Of a stretch of DNA of 14,171 bases, positions 1-5,947 are shown piece by piece (the stretch's first letter is position 1; every line of letters begins with the position of its first letter). The position numbers and the translations under genes are program-made. The notes below the pieces were generated by a model that saw nothing but the letters and a program-made list of their open reading frames with translations, was not told where the DNA came from and searched no databases. The stretch lies in the NCBI GenBank assembly GCA_002771585.1, contig PCTT01000035.1:1-14171 (forward strand), read 5' to 3'. Origin of the DNA: Candidatus Campbellbacteria bacterium CG22_combo_CG10-13_8_21_14_all_36_13 (GTDB taxonomy: Bacteria; Patescibacteriota; Minisyncoccia; Phycocordibacterales; PCTT01).

Positions 1-162
1 AGGGAATCCCACATGAAAGGTGCGGATTCGGTCACAAGTCACTAAGTCTGTTCGTGTGCTTTGCACGCTGCGCGGACTAAGTGCTCGCGACCCCGGCGCG
101 GCCTTCCGCTCGCTTCACTCGCGGGCTTCTTCTCACCTTTCGGATTCGGAAGTTTCCTTCTG
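1..162. other. GC-rich stretch without a credible gene
   Basis: This stretch is clearly richer in G and C than the rest of the window and contains runs such as CCCCGGCGCGGCC and CGCTCGCTTCACTCGCGGG. Open frames exist on both strands, but they run into the tRNA-Ser gene and show no recognisable protein. It lies just 3' of the tRNA on the minus strand. I see no tRNA, SRP RNA, tmRNA or RNase P core motif in it. It may be repeat or spacer DNA typical of CPR genomes, or the edge of a larger element cut by the window. Confidence 0.4.
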
Positions 163-249
163 CGGAGAGGGAGGGATTCGAACCCTCGGTACCGGTAAGG
201 GTACACTTTCTTAGCAGGAAAGCCGATTAAACCGCTCTCGCACCTCTCC
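163..249 (-). tRNA. tRNA-Ser, anticodon GCU
   Basis: Read on the minus strand the gene starts GGAGAGGTG and ends CCTCTCC followed by discriminator G, giving a perfect 7-bp acceptor stem. The anticodon arm is CTTTC-CTGCTAA-GAAAG with anticodon GCU, which reads AGC and AGU serine codons. The long variable arm, GTACC-CTTACC-GGTAC, is the class II feature expected of tRNA-Ser. The T arm is GAGGG-TTCGAAT-CCCTC and the D stem is CGA/TCG. The 3' CCA is not encoded (the next bases read CAG), so a CCA-adding enzyme is needed. Length is 87 nt. The neighbouring HTH/LAGLIDADG gene lies upstream on the same strand. Confidence 0.96.
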
Positions 250-312
250 ATATGTGTATTGTTTTTAACCAAAGAATTGTCTAAGTTGCTTCTTAGGTTG
301 TGTAATAATGCC

Positions 313-1320
313 TTAATTTTGGAATTTATTCAAATGTTTAGGATTATTTGTTCCAAAAAGTCTTAAATATTTTTCAACGCTTTCTTTACTGTCAAGCCAC
401 ACGTTGTCCTTTTTGGAAAAGCGTCCCTTGATTTTATTACTTTTTAAAATTTCGAATACAGAGTTTAGTAACGGTTTAGATCTGCTTGTGTAAAGTATCT
501 TATTATATGAATATTTTTTACCACCAACATTGTATTGATGAATGAAGAAGCATCCGTCAGTATCTATAAGTCCACGCACACATGCACGGGCATATTTTGG
601 ATTGCATTTTATCCAGACTGGAATATCTACCTGTTGTTTTACTTTATTCCCGATACTCATTCCCAAATGTTCTGTAAAATAATTCACAAGACCTATTCGA
701 GAAATAATATAATTAGTATTATTAGATGTTTTGTGCTGATAAATACCTACAGGAATTTTAAATAATTCTTTTGTAAGAGAAGATACGAATTTCCCGTACT
801 CTCTATCATCATCTTTGTGTAGGTATATTACAATTTGATTTTTAGATATAGAACCATCCCCGAGAACTACACCAATGAATTCAGCTAAGCTCTCAGAATA
901 ATCTGGCTTTGTCACCGGAAGCGCTTTTCCTATAACGGTATTTTTTGAAAACCGTCCTTTTTCATTCCACCACTTTTCCCAAGCCTTTTTTCGCTCTTTT
1001 TCATTTAGGGTAACATGACCATATTTTTTATATCTTATGATGCCACCCTTTTTCCCGGCTTCACTCAGGTGCGAACCCCAATTTTTAACAATAATTTTTT
1101 TTGGAACAGAAATACTGAATGTTTGTGACAATTTTTTCACCGCCGACAACGGCATTGTATATTTTTCATTCCTCCAATCCCTTAATGTCCTGTCATGTAT
1201 ATTTATCACGTTGGCAATTGTTTCCCATTTCATATTGGATTTTTCCTTTACTGTTTCAAGAAATCTTTTTTGATCACCAAAAGAAAACAAAACTCTACTT
1301 TCTCTGTTTATTTTTTTCAC
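313..1320 (-). CDS. HTH plus LAGLIDADG (DOD-type) homing-endonuclease-like protein
   Basis: This is a 335-residue protein starting with GTG. Residues about 31-66 (IANVINIHDRTLRDWR) look like a DNA-binding helix-turn-helix. A basic Trp/Lys/Gly-rich linker (about 80-130) follows, then two LAGLIDADG helices: LAEFIGVVLGDG at 145-156 and CVRGLIDTDGCF at 247-258. Each carries the acidic residue (D155 and D255) that positions metal in homing endonucleases of this family. The C-terminus ends NPKHLNKFQN. From memory, proteins with this HTH-linker-LAGLIDADG plan and an NPKHL tail are frequent in CPR genomes as free-standing genes. There is no intein splice motif and no visible intron. It may be a true endonuclease or, like WhiA, a DNA-binding regulator built on the fold. 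A tRNA-Ser gene starts 63 bp downstream on the same strand, so the two could be co-transcribed. Confidence 0.85.
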   Translation of the reverse strand: MKKINRESRVLFSFGDQKRFLETVKEKSNMKWETIANVINIHDRTLRDWRNEKYTMPLSAVKKLSQTFSISVPKKIIVKNWGSHLSEAGKKGGIIRYKKYGHVTLNEKERKKAWEKWWNEKGRFSKNTVIGKALPVTKPDYSESLAEFIGVVLGDGSISKNQIVIYLHKDDDREYGKFVSSLTKELFKIPVGIYQHKTSNNTNYIISRIGLVNYFTEHLGMSIGNKVKQQVDIPVWIKCNPKYARACVRGLIDTDGCFFIHQYNVGGKKYSYNKILYTSRSKPLLNSVFEILKSNKIKGRFSKKDNVWLDSKESVEKYLRLFGTNNPKHLNKFQN

Positions 1321-1327
1321 ATATTAG

Positions 1328-1356
1328 ATATTATCAGCTCTAGCCGTATTCCGCAA
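1328..1356 (-). promoter_or_regulatory. Probable promoter of the HTH/LAGLIDADG gene
   Basis: On the minus strand, TTGCGG (1356-1351) is separated by exactly 17 bp from TAATAT (1333-1328), and TGA directly precedes the -10 box as in extended -10 promoters. A start about 7 nt past the -10 falls at or next to the GTG start codon at 1320, which implies a leaderless mRNA. No Shine-Dalgarno sequence is visible. This is assigned by eye only. Confidence 0.5.
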
Positions 1357-1386
1357 TTCAATTAATTAATTTTTTGTGGAAAATTA

Positions 1387-1416
1387 TTAGTTAATAAACA
1401 ACTTAATGGTTATAAT
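1387..1416 (+). promoter_or_regulatory. Possible promoter of the antiporter gene
   Basis: A perfect TATAAT lies at 1411-1416, with a weak TTAGTT 18 bp upstream at 1387-1392. It would give a leader of about 30 nt before the ATG at 1453. A second -10-like TAAAAT at 1431-1436 would give a much shorter leader. The spacer (1321-1452) is shared with the divergent HTH/LAGLIDADG promoter. Confidence 0.4.
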
Positions 1417-1452
1417 TTAAATCAACACTTTAAAATACACCTTATCTAAATT

Positions 1453-2406
1453 ATGGACTATATACTTTTAATTCTTGGAATAGTTGTTTTGTTGAAAGGA
1501 GCGGATTATTTAGTTTCAGGCTCGTCTGCAATAGCAAAAAAATTCGGCGTATCAAGTCTGATTATTGGTTTCACTGTTGTTGCTTTTGGCACCTCTGTTC
1601 CTGATCTTGTTGTGAGTATTGTTGCGGCACTTGATGGTCAAGTTGGTACAGTATTTGGTAACGTTATCGGTAGCAATATTGCCAATATTTTATTAATACT
1701 CGGTGTTATTGCAATAATTAAACCTCTAAACATTAAAAAGACTACAGCGTTGAGAGAAATACTTTTTAGTCTTTTAGCAGCGATTGTTTTATTACTTATT
1801 TCAAATAACTTTATTTTGGGTGGCTCAAGTGATTCGTTTCTTACAAGAATAGACGGACTTATCCTCCTTTTGTTTTTTGTAGTATTTCTTTTTTATTTTA
1901 TGAGTCCGAAGAAAACAAGCAAGATTCCAACAGAGGGTTTCAAACAAAGACATAATATCTGGAAAGAAATATGGGTGATAATTTTTGGTGTTATAGGGCT
2001 TTATTTAGGTAGTAAATGGACGGTTGAAAGTGTTTCTAGTATAGCCCTTTCTTTTGGCGTGAGTGATTTTCTAATCGCCTCTACTGCAGTTGCTCTTGGA
2101 ACGTCTCTTCCAGAGCTGATTACTTCAGTAAAAGCTGCAACGCGAAAAGAATCTGACCTTGCTATTGGCAATGTAATTGGTTCAAATATTTTTAATATTT
2201 TTGGTGTGCTCGGAATAACTTTTGTAATAGCTCCAATAGAAATACAGAAGCTGATTAATATAGACATATTGTTTTTGATATTTATCACAATGTTGTTGCT
2301 TTCTTTTGTATTTATAGGAAAAAAATACAAGCTAGAAAGGTGGCACGGAATATTGTTTATAGTTTTTTATGTTCTATATATTATATTTCTATTATTAAGG
2401 GGCTAG
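1453..2406 (+). CDS. yrbG: Calcium/sodium antiporter, CaCA family YrbG type
   Basis: This 317-residue, very hydrophobic protein has about ten membrane segments in two inverted halves, the normal size and plan of bacterial CaCA exchangers, which trade Ca2+ for Na+ or H+ across the cytoplasmic membrane. The alpha-1 repeat reads AFGTSVPDLVVS (residues 44-55) followed by GNVIGSN (69-75). The alpha-2 repeat reads ALGTSLPELITS (214-225) followed by GNVIGSN (239-245). The ion-binding acid in alpha-2 is the usual Glu (E221), while alpha-1 has Asp (D51) where most relatives have Glu. A hydrophilic loop at about 150-170 separates the halves. The gene converges on comF, and the two stop codons overlap in the palindrome CTAG. 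It has no evident link to the pilus genes. Ion specificity cannot be read from sequence. Confidence 0.93.
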   Translation: MDYILLILGIVVLLKGADYLVSGSSAIAKKFGVSSLIIGFTVVAFGTSVPDLVVSIVAALDGQVGTVFGNVIGSNIANILLILGVIAIIKPLNIKKTTALREILFSLLAAIVLLLISNNFILGGSSDSFLTRIDGLILLLFFVVFLFYFMSPKKTSKIPTEGFKQRHNIWKEIWVIIFGVIGLYLGSKWTVESVSSIALSFGVSDFLIASTAVALGTSLPELITSVKAATRKESDLAIGNVIGSNIFNIFGVLGITFVIAPIEIQKLINIDILFLIFITMLLLSFVFIGKKYKLERWHGILFIVFYVLYIIFLLLRG

Positions 2407-3056
2407 TGTGCAAAAGTTATCAACCTAACTTCTTTTGCACCTGTGTTTTTTATAATCTTTCCAGCTTCTTTGATTGTGCTTCCGGTAGTTGTTACATCAT
2501 CGATTAAAATAACGGTTTTTTTGAAAAAAACCTCAGGCTTTATTATCGAAAAACTTCCATAAACATTTTTTTCTCTTTCTTTTTTATTACGCATTCTGGT
2601 CTGACTCTCTGTGTTTTTGGTTTTTATTAAGTTGCGTGTGCTGTATTCAAAATAATTATTCGTGTCTAATTTTTTTATTTCAGATAATATTAATTCGCAT
2701 TGATTCCATCCTCGGTTTTGCAGCCTTTTTTTTGACGAAGGAATAATCGTGATAATCGTCTTGTCGTTTTTAGTTGTGTGTGTTTCTTCATATAATTCTC
2801 CCATCAGATAATCAAATATAATTTCTCCGTACAACAATGCTATTTTTTTGTTTCTTTTATATTTTAAAGAATGGATAGAATTTCTTACAAATATATTTGA
2901 ATAATCAAAAAAATAAGTTATACCACGCCATTCTTTTATTGAAAATCTGCCAGATTCTTTTATAAAAGTATCCAAATCTATTTCACTAATTTTTTTCTCA
3001 AAACTGTTTCTAGGAAATAGTGTGTCCAATAAAAATGTTTTTAGTATAGTAAACAT
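2403..3056 (-). CDS. comF: ComF-like phosphoribosyltransferase-family protein, zinc finger missing
   Basis: This 217-residue protein has the ComF phosphoribosyltransferase fold: NSIHSLKYKRNKKIA (59-73), RGWNQCELI (115-123), a TESQTRMRNKKEREKNV segment, and the PRPP-binding loop VILIDDVTTTGST (182-194) with its paired acids D186 and D187. ComF proteins take part in DNA uptake (natural transformation) and bind primosome or recombination partners; their enzymatic role is unclear. The usual N-terminal CxxC zinc finger is absent: the first 60 residues contain no cysteine. A competence role would fit the adjacent type IV pilus locus, since pili import DNA, but ComF is also widespread without competence. 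Its ATG is preceded by AAGGA with a 5-nt gap (3066-3062), the clearest Shine-Dalgarno in the window. It is divergent from pilM, 51 bp apart. Confidence 0.85.
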   Translation of the reverse strand: MFTILKTFLLDTLFPRNSFEKKISEIDLDTFIKESGRFSIKEWRGITYFFDYSNIFVRNSIHSLKYKRNKKIALLYGEIIFDYLMGELYEETHTTKNDKTIITIIPSSKKRLQNRGWNQCELILSEIKKLDTNNYFEYSTRNLIKTKNTESQTRMRNKKEREKNVYGSFSIIKPEVFFKKTVILIDDVTTTGSTIKEAGKIIKNTGAKEVRLITFAH

Positions 3057-3064
3057 TATTTTCC

Positions 3065-3093
3065 TTTATACATTAAATTATATGATATATACT
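3065..3093 (+). promoter_or_regulatory. Probable pilM promoter, near-leaderless
   Basis: TTTATA (3065-3070) is followed after 17 bp by TATACT (3088-3093), 20 nt before the pilM ATG at 3108. Transcription would start about 8 nt before the ATG, too close for a Shine-Dalgarno sequence. The string ATACTGTAT recurs in the same place upstream of pilD (11899-11907). Confidence 0.45.
3077..3082 (-). promoter_or_regulatory. -10 box of comF
   Basis: On the minus strand a perfect TATAAT lies about 20 nt upstream of the comF ATG, leaving a short leader that holds the AAGGA ribosome-binding site at 3066-3062. No good -35 match is seen. The box overlaps the divergent pilM promoter region, so the two genes may compete for polymerase. 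Confidence 0.45.
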
Positions 3094-3107
3094 GTATATT
3101 ATATATT

Positions 3108-4205
3108 ATGCCTAACTTTAAGGACGTCATTTCTGGTATTTTTAACAAAGCCTCGGGTGGGCAGAGTGTTCTTGGTGTTGATGTATCATCATCATCTATC
3201 AAAGTTGTTCAACTTAGAAAAAAAGGTGGTAGAGCGGTACTAGAAACATATGGTGAGCTTGCGCTTGGCCCATATGCAAAAATGGAAGCCGGTCAAGCTA
3301 CAAATCTGCCTCCAGAAATAATTTCTGAGGGTCTTAAAGATGTTTTAAAAGAAGCAAAGGTTACAACCGTAAATTGTGGTGTAGCAATACCGCTATCCGC
3401 AAGTCTTATTACTGTAATGGAGTTACCTAAAATGGATGAAAAACAACTTGCATCAGTTGTTCCGCTTGAAGCCAGAAAGTATATTCCTGTTGCTATTCAA
3501 GATGTAATGCTTGACTGGAACGTTATTCCAAATGTTGGGCCAGATGGGGAAGATAGTAAAAAATTGGAAGTTTTAATTGTTGCAATACACAAAGATACGA
3601 TAGGAAAATATCAAGAGATAGTGCGACAGGCGGGTCTCCAGGCCTCTTTTTTTGAAATAGAGATTTTTAGTACGATAAGATCTTCTCTAGACAGAGGCAT
3701 AACACCTATACTTCTCATAGATTTTGGTGTTAGTACAACTAAGTTATATGTTGTCGAGGCCGGTGTTGTAAAAAATTCTCATTCAATAAACAAAGGTTCA
3801 CAAGATATAACATTAGCGATTTCAAGCTCTATGGGTATTGGCACGAAAGAGGCGGAACAAATAAAAAGAGACGTTGGTATCAATGTTAAATTAGAAAATG
3901 GAGAATTATCAAATGCGTCTTTTGCTGTTTTGGAGTATATTATTTCTGATTCCAAAAGGGTTATGTTGGCATATGAAAGAAAACACCAAAGACCGATAAC
4001 GAAGATTGTCTTTGCTGGTGGCGGGTCTTTGTTAAAAGGATTGGGGGATTTTGCATCTGAGAGATTTAATGTTGAGGTCAAGATAGCGGATCCTTTTAAA
4101 AAAGTTGAAACTCCAGCGTTTTTAGAGGCGGTATTAAGTGAAGCGGGCCCAGAGTTTGCTGTTGCGATAGGCACAGCACTTAGAAAACTTGAGGAATTAG
4201 GATGA
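3108..4205 (+). CDS. pilM: Type IV pilus assembly protein PilM
   Basis: PilM is an actin-like cytoplasmic ATP-binding protein that holds the N-terminal tail of PilN and links the pilus motor to the PilN/PilO membrane complex. This 365-residue copy has the expected length. The phosphate-1 strand is VLGVDVSSSSIKVVQL (21-36), the second phosphate strand is ILLIDFGVSTTKLYVVE (201-217), and the adenosine motif is IVFAGGGSLLKGLGDF (300-315). A LPLEARKYIP-like segment (119-127) matches the family. There is no signal peptide or membrane segment. It opens the pilus locus and is separated from pilN by a repeat-filled 145-bp spacer with its own promoter, so it may be a separate transcription unit. The ATG at 3108 has no Shine-Dalgarno sequence. 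Confidence 0.95.
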   Translation: MPNFKDVISGIFNKASGGQSVLGVDVSSSSIKVVQLRKKGGRAVLETYGELALGPYAKMEAGQATNLPPEIISEGLKDVLKEAKVTTVNCGVAIPLSASLITVMELPKMDEKQLASVVPLEARKYIPVAIQDVMLDWNVIPNVGPDGEDSKKLEVLIVAIHKDTIGKYQEIVRQAGLQASFFEIEIFSTIRSSLDRGITPILLIDFGVSTTKLYVVEAGVVKNSHSINKGSQDITLAISSSMGIGTKEAEQIKRDVGINVKLENGELSNASFAVLEYIISDSKRVMLAYERKHQRPITKIVFAGGGSLLKGLGDFASERFNVEVKIADPFKKVETPAFLEAVLSEAGPEFAVAIGTALRKLEELG

Positions 4206-4265
4206 TAAAGTCTATAAAGTCTATAAAGTCGAAAGTTCTTAATCTAAACCCTAACCCCTAAATCC
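4205..4265 (+). repeat. Short tandem repeats in the pilM-pilN spacer
   Basis: Three tandem copies of a nonamer ATAAAGTCT (last copy ends CG) cover 4205-4231. After 13 bp come three telomere-like heptamers, TAAACCC, TAACCCC and TAAATCC (4245-4265). The 13-mer ATAAAGTCGAAAG at 4223-4235 recurs exactly at 14134-14146 after the last pseudopilin. The array starts at the last base of the pilM stop codon. Nothing here codes for protein. Confidence 0.8.
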
Positions 4266-4301
4266 TATAAGCTGTTTGGCTATCAACACTTTTTATACTT
4301 T

Positions 4302-4330
4302 TTGATAACTCAGTTGCTTTGAAATATAGT
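4302..4330 (+). promoter_or_regulatory. Promoter of the pilN-pilO-pilP-pilB unit
   Basis: TTGATA (4302-4307), a 17-bp spacer and TATAGT (4325-4330) make the best sigma-70-like promoter in the window. TATACT overlaps just downstream (4330-4335), and the 11-mer TATAGTATACT recurs upstream of pilD (11893-11903). TATCAA at 4281-4286 is an inverted copy of the -35 hexamer and could be half of an operator, but this is weak. The leader would be about 40 nt to the ATG at 4378, or about 12 nt to the alternative GTG at 4351. Confidence 0.6.
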
Positions 4331-4377
4331 ATACTTTATATATAAGTGGAGTGTTGTGGACATTCCCAAAAATTTAT

Positions 4378-4962
4378 ATGCCAGGAGATTTTCAACCGTC
4401 TTCATTTATACCAAAGAAGACATTAATAAATACATCATCGGGGTCTGCACCAAAACAGATCAATATTTTCATGCTTATTGCAGGAATTATTTTTGTAATA
4501 TCGCTTGTTGGTGCTGGGGCGGCTTTTATGTATGAGAGAATATCACAATCAGAACTTACAAGATTGCAGGCATCCCTTGATCGAGTAAAAGAATCTTTTG
4601 AACCGCGTACAATATCAACACTATCAAGAACAGATCTAAGGCTTGATGTCGCAAGTAAGCTTTTGGAAGAACATGTCACAGTCTCTCCGTTTTTTGATTT
4701 ATTAAGTACAATGACCCTCAAAACAGTGAAGTTTAATAACTTTGATTTTTCTAGAGGAGTAGATGGTACATTAAGTGTGGTGATGGATGGTACAGCAGAA
4801 AGTTATAGGTCTATTGCTCTACAATCAGAAACTTTTGGGGATAACGAACACATACAAGGGCCTGTCTTTTCTGATTTTATTTTGGATGATTCTGGGAACG
4901 TAACGTTTAAAGTTGGATTTACGATTTCTAAAGACTTTCTAGCGTATTCTAATAGTTTTTAA
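4378..4962 (+). CDS. pilN: PilN-like type IV pilus inner-membrane protein
   Basis: This bitopic membrane protein has a short cytoplasmic tail, one membrane helix (about residues 28-51, INIFMLIAGIIFVISLVGAG), a coiled coil (about 52-72) and an extracytoplasmic domain ending in GNVTFKVGFTISKDFLAYS. This is the plan of PilN, which binds PilM through its tail and PilO through its ferredoxin-like domain. Sequence identity to classical PilN is low, and the usual tail motif INLLP is replaced by SSFIPKK (8-14), so the call rests mainly on topology, size and position between pilM and pilO. I chose the ATG at 4378 because SFIPKK then lies near the N-terminus. An in-frame GTG at 4351 would add nine residues and sits about 16 nt after the TATACT box. 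Confidence 0.8.
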   Translation: MPGDFQPSSFIPKKTLINTSSGSAPKQINIFMLIAGIIFVISLVGAGAAFMYERISQSELTRLQASLDRVKESFEPRTISTLSRTDLRLDVASKLLEEHVTVSPFFDLLSTMTLKTVKFNNFDFSRGVDGTLSVVMDGTAESYRSIALQSETFGDNEHIQGPVFSDFILDDSGNVTFKVGFTISKDFLAYSNSF

Positions 4963-4968
4963 AATATT

Positions 4969-5532
4969 ATGAGCAAATTAATCACACCAATATTTTTAAT
5001 TCTTTTGTCCGTAGGACTTTTTGTGTTTTTTACGAATCCTACTTATCTACGCAGTAAGGAATTAAAAGAGACGTCAGCAAGTTATAATCAGGTCCTTGAT
5101 AAATCAAAAGAGCTAATCGCTCTAAGGGAGAGTTTGTTGACAACTTACAACAATTTTTCTGCTTCCGATGTGGAAAGACTTAAAAAAATGCTTCCTGATC
5201 ACGTGGATAATGTAAGACTGATTATAGAAATAGACGCCATCGCTTTGCAGTATGGTATGACAGTAAAAGATGCATCTGTTGCTGTGCAAGAAAACACAAC
5301 TCAAGGAGACGACACAGAGAGTATTTTTGAAATACAACAAGATGATAAACAAAAAATGCAACTAAGTTTTTCTGTTGTCGCACCATATAACAGTTTTATA
5401 AGTTTTTTGAAAGACCTTGAGAAGAACCTTAGGATTGTTGATATAGAATCTGTTTCTTTCACTGCGTCTGAAAAAGATTTATATGAATATGAAATTGTAA
5501 TAACAACATATTGGTTAAATCCAACATTATAG
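4969..5532 (+). CDS. pilO: PilO-like type IV pilus inner-membrane protein
   Basis: The 187-residue protein has one N-terminal membrane helix (about 5-24), a coiled coil (about 30-62) and a compact extracytoplasmic domain. In that domain LSFSVVAPYNSFISFLKDLE (132-151) and the terminal YEIVITTYWL match the PilO ferredoxin-like fold, where a Y/F-x-x-h-h-x-F-h-x-x-L-E pattern is typical. PilO pairs with PilN to form the alignment scaffold. The gene starts six bases after the pilN stop and ends three bases before the next ATG, indicating one transcript. There is no Shine-Dalgarno sequence before the ATG. Confidence 0.88.
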   Translation: MSKLITPIFLILLSVGLFVFFTNPTYLRSKELKETSASYNQVLDKSKELIALRESLLTTYNNFSASDVERLKKMLPDHVDNVRLIIEIDAIALQYGMTVKDASVAVQENTTQGDDTESIFEIQQDDKQKMQLSFSVVAPYNSFISFLKDLEKNLRIVDIESVSFTASEKDLYEYEIVITTYWLNPTL

Positions 5533-5535
5533 CTT

Positions 5536-5913
5536 ATGAAAAAAAACACAATTACAAAAACATTACTTATAATACTAACTCTAATAATTACTGGTTTTGG
5601 AGTGAGTAATTTAATTTTTGCACAAGAAGACGGTTCATTGGTTTCAGCTAAGGATAGTGGACAAATTACAGGAGATACCGAGCAAGAAATAATTTCATTA
5701 TTGCTTGAATTAAGGGCATTAAAATTAGATGGCGAACTATTCGCATCCGATTCTTTTAAATCTCTTAAAGATTTCAGTGTGAAATTGGACAAGGAGCCGG
5801 TTGGTAGGACTAATCCTTTTGCACCAATAGGACAGGATTTGTCGACAGGAGGTAATTCTGAAACAAATACAGACGGGGTAGACGACATAGATCTAGACAC
5901 CCCAGACACATAG
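5536..5913 (+). CDS. Small secreted PilP-like pilus protein
   Basis: This 125-residue protein has a signal peptide (MKKN followed by hydrophobic TLLIILTLIITGFG, likely cut near FA-QED at about 29-30). No lipobox cysteine is present, unlike lipoprotein PilP of Gram-negative bacteria. A helical stretch TEQEIISLLLELRALKLDG (48-66) precedes VGRTNPFAPIG (88-98), which resembles the R-x-P-F-x-P segment of PilP. The tail is acidic and Asp/Thr/Ser-rich and looks disordered. Its place after pilM, pilN and pilO is exactly where pilP lies in classical operons. With no outer membrane or PilQ expected, it would act as a periplasm-like cap or partner of PilN/PilO. The PilP assignment is by position plus this short motif. 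Confidence 0.65.
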   Translation: MKKNTITKTLLIILTLIITGFGVSNLIFAQEDGSLVSAKDSGQITGDTEQEIISLLLELRALKLDGELFASDSFKSLKDFSVKLDKEPVGRTNPFAPIGQDLSTGGNSETNTDGVDDIDLDTPDT

Positions 5914-5947
5914 ACCTAATGGCAAATAAGTTTCAAAAAGTTGTTTT

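Noticed and set aside
42..272. Open frame on the minus strand through the tRNA-Ser region
   Set aside because: It simply reads through the tRNA (giving RGFESLPLR, a familiar by-product of translating a tRNA T arm) and the GC-rich stretch; no protein family is recognisable.
3779..4174. Long minus-strand open frame inside pilM, and similar frames within pilB, pilT, pilP and the antiporter
   Set aside because: They lie wholly within confidently identified genes on the other strand and show no domain signatures.
4205..4265. CRISPR array
   Set aside because: The repeats are 7-9 bp with no spacers between units and there are no cas genes.
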